NCBI GenBank assembly: GCA_032622095.1
Contig: CP136065.1
Coordinates: 24,441,141 to 24,505,140 of the forward strand
DNA from: Siphonodentalium dalli
Taxonomy: Eukaryota; Mollusca; Scaphopoda; Gadilida; Siphonodentaliidae
Direction: 5' to 3'
DNA: 64,000 nucleotides
In this document: piece by piece, positions 10,690 through 20,689 of the stretch
Position numbering within the stretch: position 1 is the stretch's first letter
Layout of the letters: each line of letters starts with the position of its first letter
Made by a program: the position numbers and the translations under genes
The notes under the pieces: generated by a model
Database searches by the model: none
The model's input: the letters and a program-made list of their open reading frames with translations, nothing else
Told to the model about the DNA's origin: nothing

Positions 10690-11075
10690 ACCCGTATCGA
10701 TCCGAGCAGCAGTCGATGAGAAAAAGGCAGTAGCGCCCCCGGAATCGCAGGCGGGACATGACTCTCGTAAATGTTGCTTCTAACTTTACAACTCGTCCCA
10801 TCGATTGTCGATAGGGAACTTTTTGAGTTTATTATCCCAAACATTTATTCGTGCGGATGACTTCCAGCTGCGGATTCCGAGACACAATGCTGATTTCTTT
10901 GCAGCTTCTGTATTGATAAATGACGTTGGCACTTTCGATGTGCACATTTTTCGTTGATCTACCATTTCGTCTCAATTTGGCAAATGACAATCTGCACTGG
11001 CTTATCGATATAGTTTCGACAGGTTCCTATCGTATCAAGCTGCTCGACTTGCGTCACCACGTGACGTGATCATGA
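10690..11075 (+). repeat. dispersed repeat X, copy 1
   Basis: Shares an ordered series of blocks with 13395-13880: 'GCGCCCCCGGAAT.GCAGGC', 'CTCGTAAATGTTGCTTCTA', 'GGGAACTTTTTGAGTTTATT', 'ATGCTGATTTCTTT' and 'TTTCGACAGGTTC'. Both X copies are followed by a Y-family sequence, so X and Y may be parts of one larger unit. No coding content. Confidence 0.6.
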
Positions 11076-11145
11076 CTTGGTTGTTTGCGTTAGCAGCTAA
11101 ATCATAACATTGCCAGGATTTTATTGGCAGAGGAAAGACTATATG

Positions 11146-11510
11146 CAACATTTCCTCGCGCAAATACGCACATAATTGGCCTATAATGTGAAATAGGTAC
11201 ATCGTGTGATTACTTGATTCTGAAATAAGCTGACAACGGACTCCAAACCGTTAATTCCTTTTATGGCGCGGGCCAAAGTGAAAAAGACGTTAAAGAGCGT
11301 ACACCTGAACAACCATGAGTTTGCTTATTTGTCTCATTGTCCGCACATAATCTGCTTAGAATCGCCTGATTATGAGTCGATAATGTGACTAAAACGCTCA
11401 TTTCAGTACATTATCGACACAAAATGTGGCGATAATAAGCAGAGTATCTACCTAAAACAAGCTCCATTATAAGCAGATACTGTGCGGCTCTTCGGGAGAA
11501 CAGTCTGCAT
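11146..11510 (+). mobile_element. MITE-like repeat Y, copy 1
   Basis: Begins CGCGCAAATACGCACATAAT and ends near TTCGGGAGAAC. Internal hallmarks are 'AAAGAGCGTACAC', 'CATTGTCCGCACATAATCTGC' and an imperfect hairpin formed by GATTATGAGTCGATAATGTG and CATTATCGAC. Other copies are at 31325-31755 (plus), 60345-60668 (minus), and partial ones at 13990-14070 and 63325-63390. Confidence 0.65.
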
Positions 11511-11919
11511 GGTATATAAAGCGCCGACCTAATAATGAAAATACAACACTGTACACGAAAGCAGCAGACTCCAGGTTATACACGTAAGCAATTGACAAAC
11601 ATGTCAAACCACAACCAGATTATCTTCCCTTTCTGGAGAACTTGAGTCATCCGCCCTTCTCGGAAATCGCACCAGCAGCGTTAATCAATGACACTGTAGC
11701 TTAATATGGAGAGGAAATGAAGTCATACATTACAATCAATGGAGCGATAAGGAATGTGAACAATTTAATGTTGAAGTAATGCCAGAGGTCAACCCGAAGA
11801 GCCATATGAAGTTTGGGATTAATTGGATGAACACATGTTGGGTCTGTCTCAATAGAACCATACAAATATGGATATCATTGGAACCGGCTCCTTGACCACA
11901 TTGTGATAGTTACAGTTAT
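11511..11919. other. mostly unassigned; short W-family piece
   Basis: No gene. Near 11800 the phrase 'CATATGAAGTTTGGGATTAA' resembles the W-family phrase 'CATATGAAGTTTGGTGA', so the W element at 12175-13036 may once have extended to here before the palindromic MITE at 11920 inserted into it. Confidence 0.3.
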
Positions 11920-12148
11920 GCCCTGTGCCAATGCATTCTCTTATATATGCGAGTCGACCATAGGTCGCCTCGCATATATAAGAGAATGCATTGGCCTAAA
12001 AAAATCTTTTTTTAACACTTTTTACCATTTTTCTTACATTCTTTAACAATTTTATAATTTTTAATGTGTTAAGCCAATGCATTCTCTTATATATGCGAGG
12101 CGACCTATGGTCGACTCGCATATATAAGAGAATGCATTGGCACAGGGC
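11920..12148. mobile_element. palindromic MITE copy d, two hairpins in inverted order
   Basis: A 76-base arm (11920-11995) and its exact reverse complement (12073-12148) surround a 77-base AT-rich spacer. Each arm is itself a hairpin: 'GCCAATGCATTCTC..' pairs with '..GAGAATGCATTGGC' over 33 bases with one mismatch and a 3-base loop. The unit is the core of the TTAA MITE family (copies a-c, e). The outer CCCTTTCATG ends are not recognisable here. Confidence 0.75.
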
Positions 12149-12174
12149 CGTTCTGTTGGGTAAAGTAATTAGTG

Positions 12175-13036
12175 AAACAAATAGTACAATCCAATGTTCT
12201 GAATGAATATCGTTCACATTCGATAGCTCCCATCGAGAAGTGACACGATAGCTCCCATCGAGAAGTGACACGGAACATGCCTGTAAATTTTCAAAACATT
12301 TGTCCAATACACGTCGGCTGCAGTGTGTATCGATGGGAAAATCCGATAACAGCCATGTTTTATAACGAAATTTTAAAATATTTCATGGCTCCAATCTAGT
12401 GGTTTTCCCAAAGATCCATATGAAGTTAAATGATGATCGGATGAGGCATGTAGAGTGTGCCGAATGATGTAGCCATACAGAGAGTACAATCTAAGATGGC
12501 CGCTAGCGACCTTGTTTTTCCAACGAAATTAGGAAATTATGGCTCCCATCTACCAGAAGATCCATATAAAGTTTGGTGACAATCGGAGAGTCTGTAGGGT
12601 ACGTGTGACAAAGGATTTCGTCATGCAAAAAGTAAAATTCACAATGACTGCCGACGGCCATGTTTTTCATAAAAAAAATCGTTCAAAGTCGATAGCTCCA
12701 ATCTAGAGGTGAATCTAAACATGCCTGTAAAGCTTGAAAACAATTCTCAAATAAATGTTGGATGACGGGTGTGCCGATGGATTAAAATTTGAAATCCAAG
12801 ATAGGTGCTGGTTGCCATGTTTTTTTAAAACGAATTTCGGGGAAAAAATCGATGGCTCCCATCTAGAAGTCACTCCAAAAAATCGATATGAAATGTAGTG
12901 ATCGGACAAGAGATGTGACCTGTAAGGTCTGCTAAAGGAAATTGTCGATGGACGCACCGACATACGCAAGCACGGATGACGGAGGCCAACCCATGGCAAT
13001 AGCTCAAGCTTGACTTTTTCAAGTTGAGCTAAAAAT
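12175..13036 (-). mobile_element. tandem-core element W, copy 1
   Basis: On the minus strand it begins with a hairpin, TAGCTCAACTTGA..TCAAGCTTGAGCTA (13000-13032), followed by a TCCGT-rich stretch and then degenerate units of about 150-190 bp carrying 'GATAGCTCC(A/C)ATCTAGA', 'CATATGAAGTT' and 'GGCCGC..' phrases. The same layout is at 22426-23213 and 61427-61995. A 26-bp direct duplication containing CGATAGCTCCCATCGAG lies at 12220-12271. The layout (end hairpin, simple stretch, tandem core) is like pearl/Helentron-type elements. Confidence 0.6.
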
Positions 13037-13089
13037 GCAAGATCGTTTATACAATGGCACCGGACAGTAACTTCAATCACACTCCTATC

Positions 13090-13392
13090 TATTTATTTAT
13101 TGGTGTTTAACGTCGTTTTCAGCAGCCATGGCTATATCACGACGTTCCAGTTGTATTGGTGGAGGAAAAGTCCGTGCACTAAGATAAATCTAGCTGTGAT
13201 TTCATTGGCTGGAAGAATGACCCATTGTGCCCGGCGAGACCACCGACCAATAACTGGCACCTCCCCTAGATAGCAATATGGGATACAAATACAGCGATTA
13301 CTCCACCGGGAATTGAACACTATCGCCAGCGCTGGAGGGCGAGTCGGTCTGGAGTAGGGCAAATAGTTTACCGACTGAGCCACCGATGCCCC
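13090..13392 (-). mobile_element. tRNA-derived SINE, copy 1
   Basis: Read on the minus strand, the head has a perfect Pol III box A (TGGCTCAGTCGG) and a box B-like GTTCAATTCCC. The body contains 'CCTCCAGCGCTGGCGATA' and the 3' part 'CGTCGTGATATAGCCATGG' and 'CTGAAAACGACGTTAAAC', ending in (AATA)n. It is bordered by 12-bp direct repeats, CACACTCCTATC at 13078-13089 and CACACTCGTATC at 13393-13404 (one mismatch). It resembles molluscan V-SINE/RUDI-type elements; that name is from memory. Confidence 0.85.
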
Positions 13393-13394
13393 CA

Positions 13395-13880
13395 CACTCG
13401 TATCGATTTGAGTCGCGTCCATAACAAAGACAGAAGCGCCCCCGGTATGTCAGGCGGACATGACTCTCGTAGCGTCCCCGGAATGGCAGGCCGACACGAC
13501 TCGTAAATGTTGCTTCTAACTTTACATCGCCCCCGGAATGGCAGGCAGACATGATTCTCGTAAATGTTGCTTCTAGCTTTACATTCCTGCTATTGATTGT
13601 CGATGGGGAACTTTTTGAGTTTATTATCACCAACAATTGTTCGTGCGGGGGATTTGAAGCTACGGATTCAGAGACACCATGCTGATTTCTTTAAAGCTTC
13701 TTCGTTGATCACCACTGACTTATGAGTAGTCGCCCTTCGTGTGCACATTTGTGATTTATCTGCCAATCTCAATTAAGGACGCGACAGGCTGCATTGACAC
13801 GGCGAGAGGAGATCAATCGTTTCGACAGGTTCTGCCGATATCAATTGCAAGCTGCTAGTGTTGCGTCGCCGGCCTCATAA
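13395..13880 (+). repeat. dispersed repeat X, copy 2
   Basis: Matches copy 1 at 10690-11075. It differs by an internal duplication: the block 'CGCCCCCGGAATGGCAGGC' plus 'GTAAATGTTGCTTCTA' is present about two and a half times between 13437 and 13585. The SINE at 13090-13392 inserted at its left edge. Confidence 0.6.
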
Positions 13881-13989
13881 TTCAGTCTATTCTCCTGTAT
13901 ATAAGCTCATATTTAATTTATTTAAAAAACAAACATACACACAAAAGCCTATAACGAAATTATTTGAATCTGAATTACGCTCTGTATGA

Positions 13990-14070
13990 ATCTAAATCGA
14001 CTTACAAAATGTACGTTCTTTATAATGTGTTTTCACTGTGGTCCGCGTCATAAAACGGAATAACTGGTAT
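13990..14070 (-). repeat. repeat Y fragment
   Basis: The phrases 'GTGTTTTCACTGTGGTCCGC' and 'CATAAAACGGAA' match the Y copy at 60345-60668 in the same direction. As in the 10.7-11.5 kb locus, Y lies just beyond X. Confidence 0.5.
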
Positions 14071-14429
14071 AAGTACAATGTGAACTTATTTCAGAGTAAA
14101 ACAAGTGCAACGCCAAGCGTGGACCAATGCCCTCGAATGTACGATAAATATTGGCTATATTTAGAGAGAAAAGGAAGTAACCGTGGGGAATTTCTCTCAT
14201 TTCAACCCCGGATCATAACTCTGGCAAAGGACCATAACTGGAAAAAGTGTGGACAAAATAAACCCCAATTAATATCTCTGGCAAAGGGCCATAACTCTGG
14301 TAAAAATTAATGGACGAACCCCGTAGTAAGGGAATCCTTTCCACCAACCTGTGCTAACACCACACCAAAGGACAACGGAATCCAACAATAAAGACATCCA
14401 CGGCTCAAAGTTCACCTTCTGTGGACCTC
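14071..14429. other. no gene; pearl-like core phrases
   Basis: The phrase 'GGCAAAGG(A/G)CCATAACT' occurs twice (14223 and 14281), a type of core repeat seen in tandem-core elements. Nothing coding is supported. Confidence 0.3.
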
Positions 14430-15400
14430 ATTTTCTTTTTAAAATTAGTTTCTCTGTATCCCCAAATGGCAGACGACACATTGCATAATCGATGTTCCCA
14501 ATGGGTGTAAAATCACAATATTCGCCATTCGAAAACTTCAATCTGAGTCTATGTCTCCCTCTAGCAGATCTGAGTCTATGTCTCCCTCTAGCAGATCTGA
14601 GTCTATGTCTCCCTCTAGCAGATCTGAGTATATGTCTCCCTCTAGCAGATCTGAGTCTATGTCTCCCTCTAGCAGATCTGAGTCTATTAGCAGATCTGAG
14701 TCTATGTCTCCCTCTAGCAGATCTGAGTCTATGTCTCCCTCTAGCAGATCTGACCTAACAGTATGGTCGTTGGAGCTGAATTTGGGGATCAACCCAGAAT
14801 AAGTTGGATACAAGCTGATTTTGGTGTCATTCGACGCGGAAAATCTTCAGGAACAACATATCCAAAATCCGCATAAAAACGCTCATGGGAAAATTAAGGA
14901 TCCAAGATGGCGTAAAAGATGGCCGCCAAATGAGTAATTTTCTAGTCGACGCCCATTGACACGCAAATCCTCAGTGAATGTGGAAACAAATCTCACCAAA
15001 ACGGATTCCACATTGGTATATATAGTAACATATGTTTGAACATATCTAGAGATAATTTGTTTGTTAATTGTCAATTTTGTCAATATAACCGCCGAATTCG
15101 AGAAAATTATAATGTTCAAGTATATATTTATCAAAGACAACAGTCAATTATATTGACATATCATATTTTCTTGGATAAAGCCCCAGGAACAACATATCCA
15201 AAAGTCGCCGAAATCCGTGCATGGAGAAACAATTCAGAGTACTTTGAATTACAACACATGTTTGACTCTCAAAGTCCGTTTTCATCAATGTATGTAACCG
15301 TTATGAACATGGACGAATTTGTGTGCTTGATTTGTCTATATAATCTACTAGAACTGCGATTTGTAAGTGCATAGTACCGAATAATACGATAACCAAGTAT
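14430..15400 (-). repeat. left arm of long inverted repeat array around the CXC gene
   Basis: Read on the minus strand this matches 18440-19292 on the plus strand. Shared blocks, from inside out, are 'CGCCATCTTGGATCC' (14897), 'TTTCCCATGAGCG', 'ATATGTTGTTCCTG' (14850 and again 15184), 'TCGAATGACACCAAAATCAGC', 'GTATCCAA', 'CCATTGGGAAC' and 'GTCGTCTGCCA.TTTGGGGAT' (14465). The outer limit of similarity is about 14430. The arm contains a 27-bp minisatellite not present in the right arm. Together the arms bracket a degenerate gene, as terminal inverted repeats would. Confidence 0.6.
14533..14757 (+). repeat. 27-bp minisatellite, about 8 units
   Basis: The unit reads CTGAGTCTATGTCTCCCTCT plus AGCAGAT. 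About eight copies are present with one shortened unit near 14685 and one T-to-A variant (GAGTATATG). Because 27 is a multiple of three, several frames on both strands stay open through it (nine-residue repeats such as SLCLPLADL), which explains three overlapping artefactual open frames. Confidence 0.9.
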
Positions 15401-15417
15401 ATGTCTACCACTGACAT

Positions 15418-15636
15418 CTATGTAAGCTGGCTGGCAATATCGGTTCGTTCTACAATAAAGAGCTTTACAACAGAAGCTTCATAGGTCTCGCCTATCGGCT
15501 GCTTTTTCGCACATAGCTTCATTGCTTGTATTGTCTCATTTCGGGTTGTGTATGTCCAAGTAGTCATACTTTGATTTGTAACAGCGCTGGATTGAAGGCT
15601 TATAACGTTTCTCCTGTTGAAACCTAACGGCGCCAA
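15418..15636 (-). other. orphan open frame, opposite to the CXC gene
   Basis: A 72-codon frame with a protein-like composition (..QAMKLCAKKQPIGETYEASVVKL..) runs antisense immediately upstream of the CXC pseudogene (gap of a few bases). It may be an inverted piece of the 5' end of the same gene family, but I cannot verify homology. It lacks any named motif. Confidence 0.3.
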
Positions 15637-15699
15637 TGTATGCAGGAGACCTGTTACTATACATATTCTATAGTTATGTCAATTAATGAATTGTCAATC

Positions 15700-18290
15700 C
15701 ATATATCAGTTGGTCTAGTATTGAATATAGAGGCATGGCAGTATTTTGCGAGCGGCAAGAAATTGCGGAATATCGGGATGGCATGTGTATTTTATGCCCA
15801 TCGGGTTTTGATACCCCCCCCCCCCAATGGCGACAACCGTTCGGTCGAAATAACTCACAATAAACAACCGAGATCTGGTGTGTTGCCAATTGATTTCAAG
15901 ACAGACTGTATTTTCTGTGGTATCCCTGCCACTATAGATCCTCGATATCCAGACAAACCAGGAGTGAGGCAAGTAACAACCCTCCCGGTGCGGGATGTGT
16001 ATGGCCCTAACGCAGTTACAAATATGATTTCTGGGATCGCAATTAAGAGCAATGTGCGGATATTTCTTACCTGATGCTGCTCTTACAAATAAGCTGATAT
16101 CAGACATTGTACAGAAACAGGTGCAATTCCGACGAGCCCATGTGGTGACGAATGTGAACGTGCTCGATGCTTCGCCAGATGACACAGACACTATAAATCA
16201 GTCTGACAAAAACACAATTCCTAGAATCGAGAAGATTCAGATGAACGCAATAAGTGATTTATACAAAGCCATTGAAAGTAGTCTTTGTCTGGGTCTCAAC
16301 CATTGTTGAAACTCGAGGAATGTTTGAGAAAATATAAATCTTTGCTTATTGAGAAATTTCCAACAGCAAAGTCGTGGGTTCAGTATGTGGAATATGTGCA
16401 AACGTTGAAGAATTCCATTAGAGCAGAGAGGAATGAAATTGGGGTTTCCATATCGCTACTGTGGGGCAAATGCTCAATCTATTTGCCGCAAAAGGTCAAG
16501 CCAATTATGCACCCTTGGCTGTACAAGTTATTCGCCGAAAATGGATTTCATGCTGTACGTAGGAGCAATAGGTTATGTGCAGGATTGTCAACAGATCTCA
16601 TGATATAACAAGTCCTTGCGCGTTCTATCAAAGGGTAGAGGAATCACCGAATATGTCCGAATGCAGTGGGTGTATAGCATGCATAGGTGTGCCGAGATTC
16701 ATGATGCCAAGACAGAATTAACCAAACTTAGACACACCACCAGTGAACAGCACTCTGAGTTCGGGGCAAGTAGGATCAAACGTGACTCTGATGATTTGAT
16801 AATCAAGCAACGTAGGTTCGACGAACATGAGCATTTTGATTTGAGTGAAGGTAAACTACGCTCCCTGTCGTCTGAGTCAATATCTTGTGATGGGGATTGT
16901 GTTAACTGTATTGATTCTGCACGTGTCGGTTTCGAGATCCACAAAAAGCTCAACAGCATGAGTATCAAGAGGAAGGATCAAATAAAATCTCTTGACCATT
17001 TATATCCTGAGATCAAAGTCGAGAATTATCGAATGCAATTCAATCCAAATGTGCTATTTTCACGATTGATAACATATGCACAACGCGAGGAGGACATGGC
17101 TAAATATGTTTCATATGAGCTGACAACAATACCAACATCACTATTCAAGGATCATGCGATGAGGAAACTCGCAAAATCCCAACTGGCTAAAGCGTTGACT
17201 GATTTTGTCCAGGGTTGTGGTCTGCCGGAGCAAGCATCGCTGTCATCGATGGTGGGGGCTGTTCTCCACAGAGTCAAGTGGGCAAAAAAAAAATCGCATA
17301 CCGAGAAGTAGCTAACCAATATGTTAAGTAAGTGCGAACGAAATATGAGGTGCATCGTGTTCGATGGTTATGGAAATGGTCCATTGATCAATGACCACGA
17401 CACCGAAGACGAAGTGGGAAAACATGTGCAGATGTTCAACTCAAAGACCACACGATTCTCTTGTGAACCAAGATATCTTTCTCTCAAACGAGAATAATAA
17501 GAGTCTGTTGATTGATTTGTTGAATAAACTACTCAACGCAGATGGACAAACAGTATACAAGAGTACAGGAAACGCGGACACATTGATAGTTGTCTCTGTC
17601 ATCGAATACGCATCACATTCCAAACAAGTGAGTGTGATTGCATATGAGAGGCATTGCACTATGGAAAATTGGCAATATCGTGAATAAGGCTGGCGATGCC
17701 ACAACAAAAAACATTTTGTTTCTGCATGCGTTGTTAGGTTGTGACACCACTTCTGCCATATTTTGGCATGGTAAAACATGTCTTACAAGAAATACCAAGA
17801 ATCGGTTGACTTTCGGCATGTATCACTAAGTACACGCATATATCGAAGCCACCCAATGAAAAATAGAAAAATTAGGTATAAAACTGTTTTTCATTATGTT
17901 TGGTGGAAAGTCGGAAGAAAATTTGAATAATCTACGTTATGCTAAATTTATGGAAATGGTTTCGTCGAGCAAAGGATCGATCGATTCTCAGAAACTCCAC
18001 CAACAGAAAGGGCGGTATATTTCCACAGTCTGGGAGTTCACCTACAATTAATGACTTGGAAAGATCTCCGAAATGACGTGTTGCACCCTTGGGAATGGGG
18101 ATGGGAGGTTGATGTCCCAGAACTCGTCCCAATAATGAGTGACCAGGATTCAGCGCCTTGTGAACTTTTGAAGTTCGTTCGTTGTAAATGCAAGTTGTCG
18201 TCCAAGAATCCACGTGGCAGTAACTTGTGTTTGTGTCGCAAAATTGGACTAAAATGTGTTGTAGCATGTGGAGATTGTCGCTGAGAAGGC
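15700..18290 (+). pseudogene. frameshifted gene for Cys-rich CXC-type protein, copy 2
   Basis: Seven successive open blocks (15640-16074, 16052-16309, 16285-16608, 16616-17311, 17391-17687, 17638-17829, 18051-18284) lie in frames 1,2,1,2,0,1,0, so at least six frameshifts break one ancestral gene of roughly 850 codons. N-terminal block: a C-x2-C motif in DCIFCGIPATIDPRYPDK. Centre: a helical region (VSYELTTIP..QLAKALTDFV). Later: NILFLHALLGCDTTSA, then HPWEWGWE, then a CXC-like cluster (C-x-C-x12-C-x-C-x6-C-x3-C-x2-C) near the end. This order matches a large, multicopy invertebrate protein family often labelled 'Tesmin/TSO1-like CXC'; the D..GCDTT part resembles PIN/FEN-type nuclease folds. 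An expected D-T-D block before GCDTT seems deleted near 17640. A C12 tract at 15814-15825 encodes a Pro run. Function is unknown; the inverted-repeat setting suggests a mobile element. Confidence 0.65.
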
Positions 18291-18439
18291 TGAAAAAACT
18301 CAGAGGAAATTAGACTTGACATTTCTGAATATGATAACTGAGTACATGACGGTTTCTTGAATGTTGTTCAAGTTGTTTGGCAGAGACTAAGTGTGGCTAT
18401 TGGACATGTTAATTGGAGCATACTGTCCAAGAAAGACAT

Positions 18440-19292
18440 AAGCTTGAAATTTTCAAATTTCCTAAATTCGACTGCCATATTGGAATCAATCCTCATCATT
18501 GGTAACCACATTATATTTATGTATCGTCTGTCCCATGTTTAAGTCAATGTAGCTTCCGTATTGGTTGGGATAGTTTTCATATAACCCGGAGTTCGCGTGC
18601 TAATGGGCACGGACTCGAAATATCACCATTTGGCCGCCATCTTGGACGCCATCTTGTATCCTAACTGCTTGTGTTATTTTTTGTAAATTTTGGATATGTT
18701 GGTCTTGGTTCCTTTCTGTGTCAAATAATACCAAAACTACTTGTATTGAAATGTGAGATATCAATATAATATATAAATTTTTATTGGAACAATATTTATG
18801 TACACTTGGAAATTATAATTTCCCCGAATTCGGCTGCCATGTTAATAGCCACCTGCCCCAGAGACAATGAGTTTATCACTATGTATGTTCTAACGCGTGT
18901 TACTTTCAATATGAAATATGTTCTGGTGCGAAATGTTCCATATTTACCGACGTTGCGTATGTTATTGGGCAACGATCGGAAGTTTACTTATTGTGTCGGC
19001 CACATTGGACGCCATCTTGGATCCTGAATTTTCCCATGAGCGGATTTTTACGGATTTTGAATATGTTGTTCCTGGTGTTTATCCGCGTCGAATGACACCA
19101 AAATCAGCTTGTATCCAATTTCTTCCGGGTTCAACTCTCCCACGACCACATTATAAGCAGAATGAGGTCCCCATAGGGTGAATTTGGTGATGCCAGCCCG
19201 CTACGCTATGGTATGCAACCATTGGGAACCCCGATTAGGCAATATGTCGTCTGCCAATTTGGGGATATAGAGAAACTAAACTAAAAAAAGAA
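18440..19292 (+). repeat. right arm of inverted repeat array downstream of the CXC gene
   Basis: Degenerate units of about 170-190 bp begin with variants of AATTCGGC(T/C)GCCAT near 18468, 18632, 18827 and 18998, followed by CATCTTGGA.CC and TTTTGAATATG blocks. The last part, from 'TTCCCATGAGCGG' (19031) to about 19292 ('GAGAAACTAAAC'), is the inverse of 14430-14900. A short open frame at 18918-19181 is repeat-derived. Confidence 0.6.
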
Positions 19293-19364
19293 ATAGAATC
19301 TATGTGAAGCAGTTTCTATAGAAATTTGATAATAAAGAAACTGTCCAGAGAAGATGAGGCCTAA

Positions 19365-19460
19365 GCAGAATGACATCACCAGAGGGTGAATTTAGTGAAG
19401 CTAGCCCGCTTTGCGGGATAGCATCACTAACTTCCCCTTCTAGGGACCTCATTCTGCAAA
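19365..19460. repeat. hairpin repeat, 95 bp
   Basis: GCAGAATGA..AGTGAAGCTAGCCCGC pairs with GCGGGATAGCATCACT..TCATTCTGC across a TTT loop. A single-armed relative occurs at 19157-19215 ('GCAGAATGAGGTCC..CCAGCCCGCTACGC'), so the hairpin family also sits inside the right array. Confidence 0.6.
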
Positions 19461-20277
19461 TAACAGGCACACTAAACTCTGGCTTGGACCATGGCAAATA
19501 TTTTTCAGAGCGCATGAAGTCGGTATATCATTATTTGGGTATTTTGTATACCTCCTTCCAAATTACATAGACAGAACTTGGAAGCTCCAATGAACCATAT
19601 CAATTTAACCAACTGCGGGTGCCGACATATTGTGACCTTGTAATTCACAACGACACACATCGAGAGAAAAAAGTTTGTTTAAAGTTGACAATGCCAAGTG
19701 ATCTTCTCACAGTTGCAAAGAAACGACTTCAATTTGACGATAAAGTGTTACATTGTAACACATGAACTGAAGCTGATATTTCAAGCGAAGTTCAATACAT
19801 ACATTGTTATTTATATTTTTATTCTGTTTGACTGAACGAATGTTTTTGTAAACCAATTTAATGACAGTTGATGGTATGGAATACGGGAAGTGTTGCTGCA
19901 AAAAGAAGGCTAACGCAGTTTATGTCATTATATAATAATAGTCACATACAATTAGATAATGCATCTTGATTCTATCAGGAGAACAATTTGTCCAGATAAT
20001 TGCACGCATATGTCAATGAAATCGAACCGGCTGAGAATCGAACCGACTGAGTGGGTGCGTAAACGTTTTGTGCATTCAATTGTTTCCAAATGAACTTATT
20101 ATTTTATTGGCATGTACGGATCTCTGTCAACACAATTTTGCTTTCCGGATAACAATATTTCTTATAAGGTCACCAATGGATTATAGAAAAAGTAGCAGTT
20201 AGGTAAATAGAGTTATCCCCCATGCACTTTCATTAGGACATCTGTATGGTCTATTGTTAGCCTGTTGTTGGTCTGAC
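19461..20277. other. no feature recognised
   Basis: AT-rich, stop-rich sequence without repeat partners that I can identify. A short open frame at 19707-19901 (minus) has no motif. Confidence 0.3.
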
Positions 20278-20600
20278 AATGGAGCTATGGGGAAAATATA
20301 ATACGTACTTTTTATTTGCGTACCTGTTAGACTTTTTTCAGGATATGTATTCGGGAATGTATTTTCCAGATGTCTCATTGATGCAGTATATATGCAACAT
20401 TTATGACCGCGTTAATTGCTTTCGATATTTAAGTGTGTATAGTACGAGGCTGATCTGGTAGTGACATAGGAGCTATGGGGAAAATATTATTAAATACGTA
20501 CTCGTTATTACAAAATGTATGTATTCGCGGATGCCGCATTGATGCAGTCTGTAACTTTTATGACCGCGTTAATTGATTTCGATGTTCAGGCATGAACAAT
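20278..20600 (+). repeat. imperfect tandem duplication
   Basis: The segment 'GGAGCTATGGGGAAAATAT'..'GCATTGATGCAGT'..'TTTATGACCGCGTTAATTG' at 20279-20425 is repeated at 20469-20570, with a shorter interval in the second copy. The period is about 190 bases at the left landmark. No coding role is evident. Confidence 0.6.
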
Positions 20601-20689
20601 GGCTGGCCCACTCCTGATGATTTTATTTTGCGGGAATTCAATGCATAATATAACAGATAATATTGCTGAATTGTCTCAGTTGGAATACA

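Noticed and set aside
14492-14813. Three overlapping open frames with nine-residue repeats
   Set aside because: They follow automatically from a 27-bp minisatellite on both strands; no evidence of a gene.
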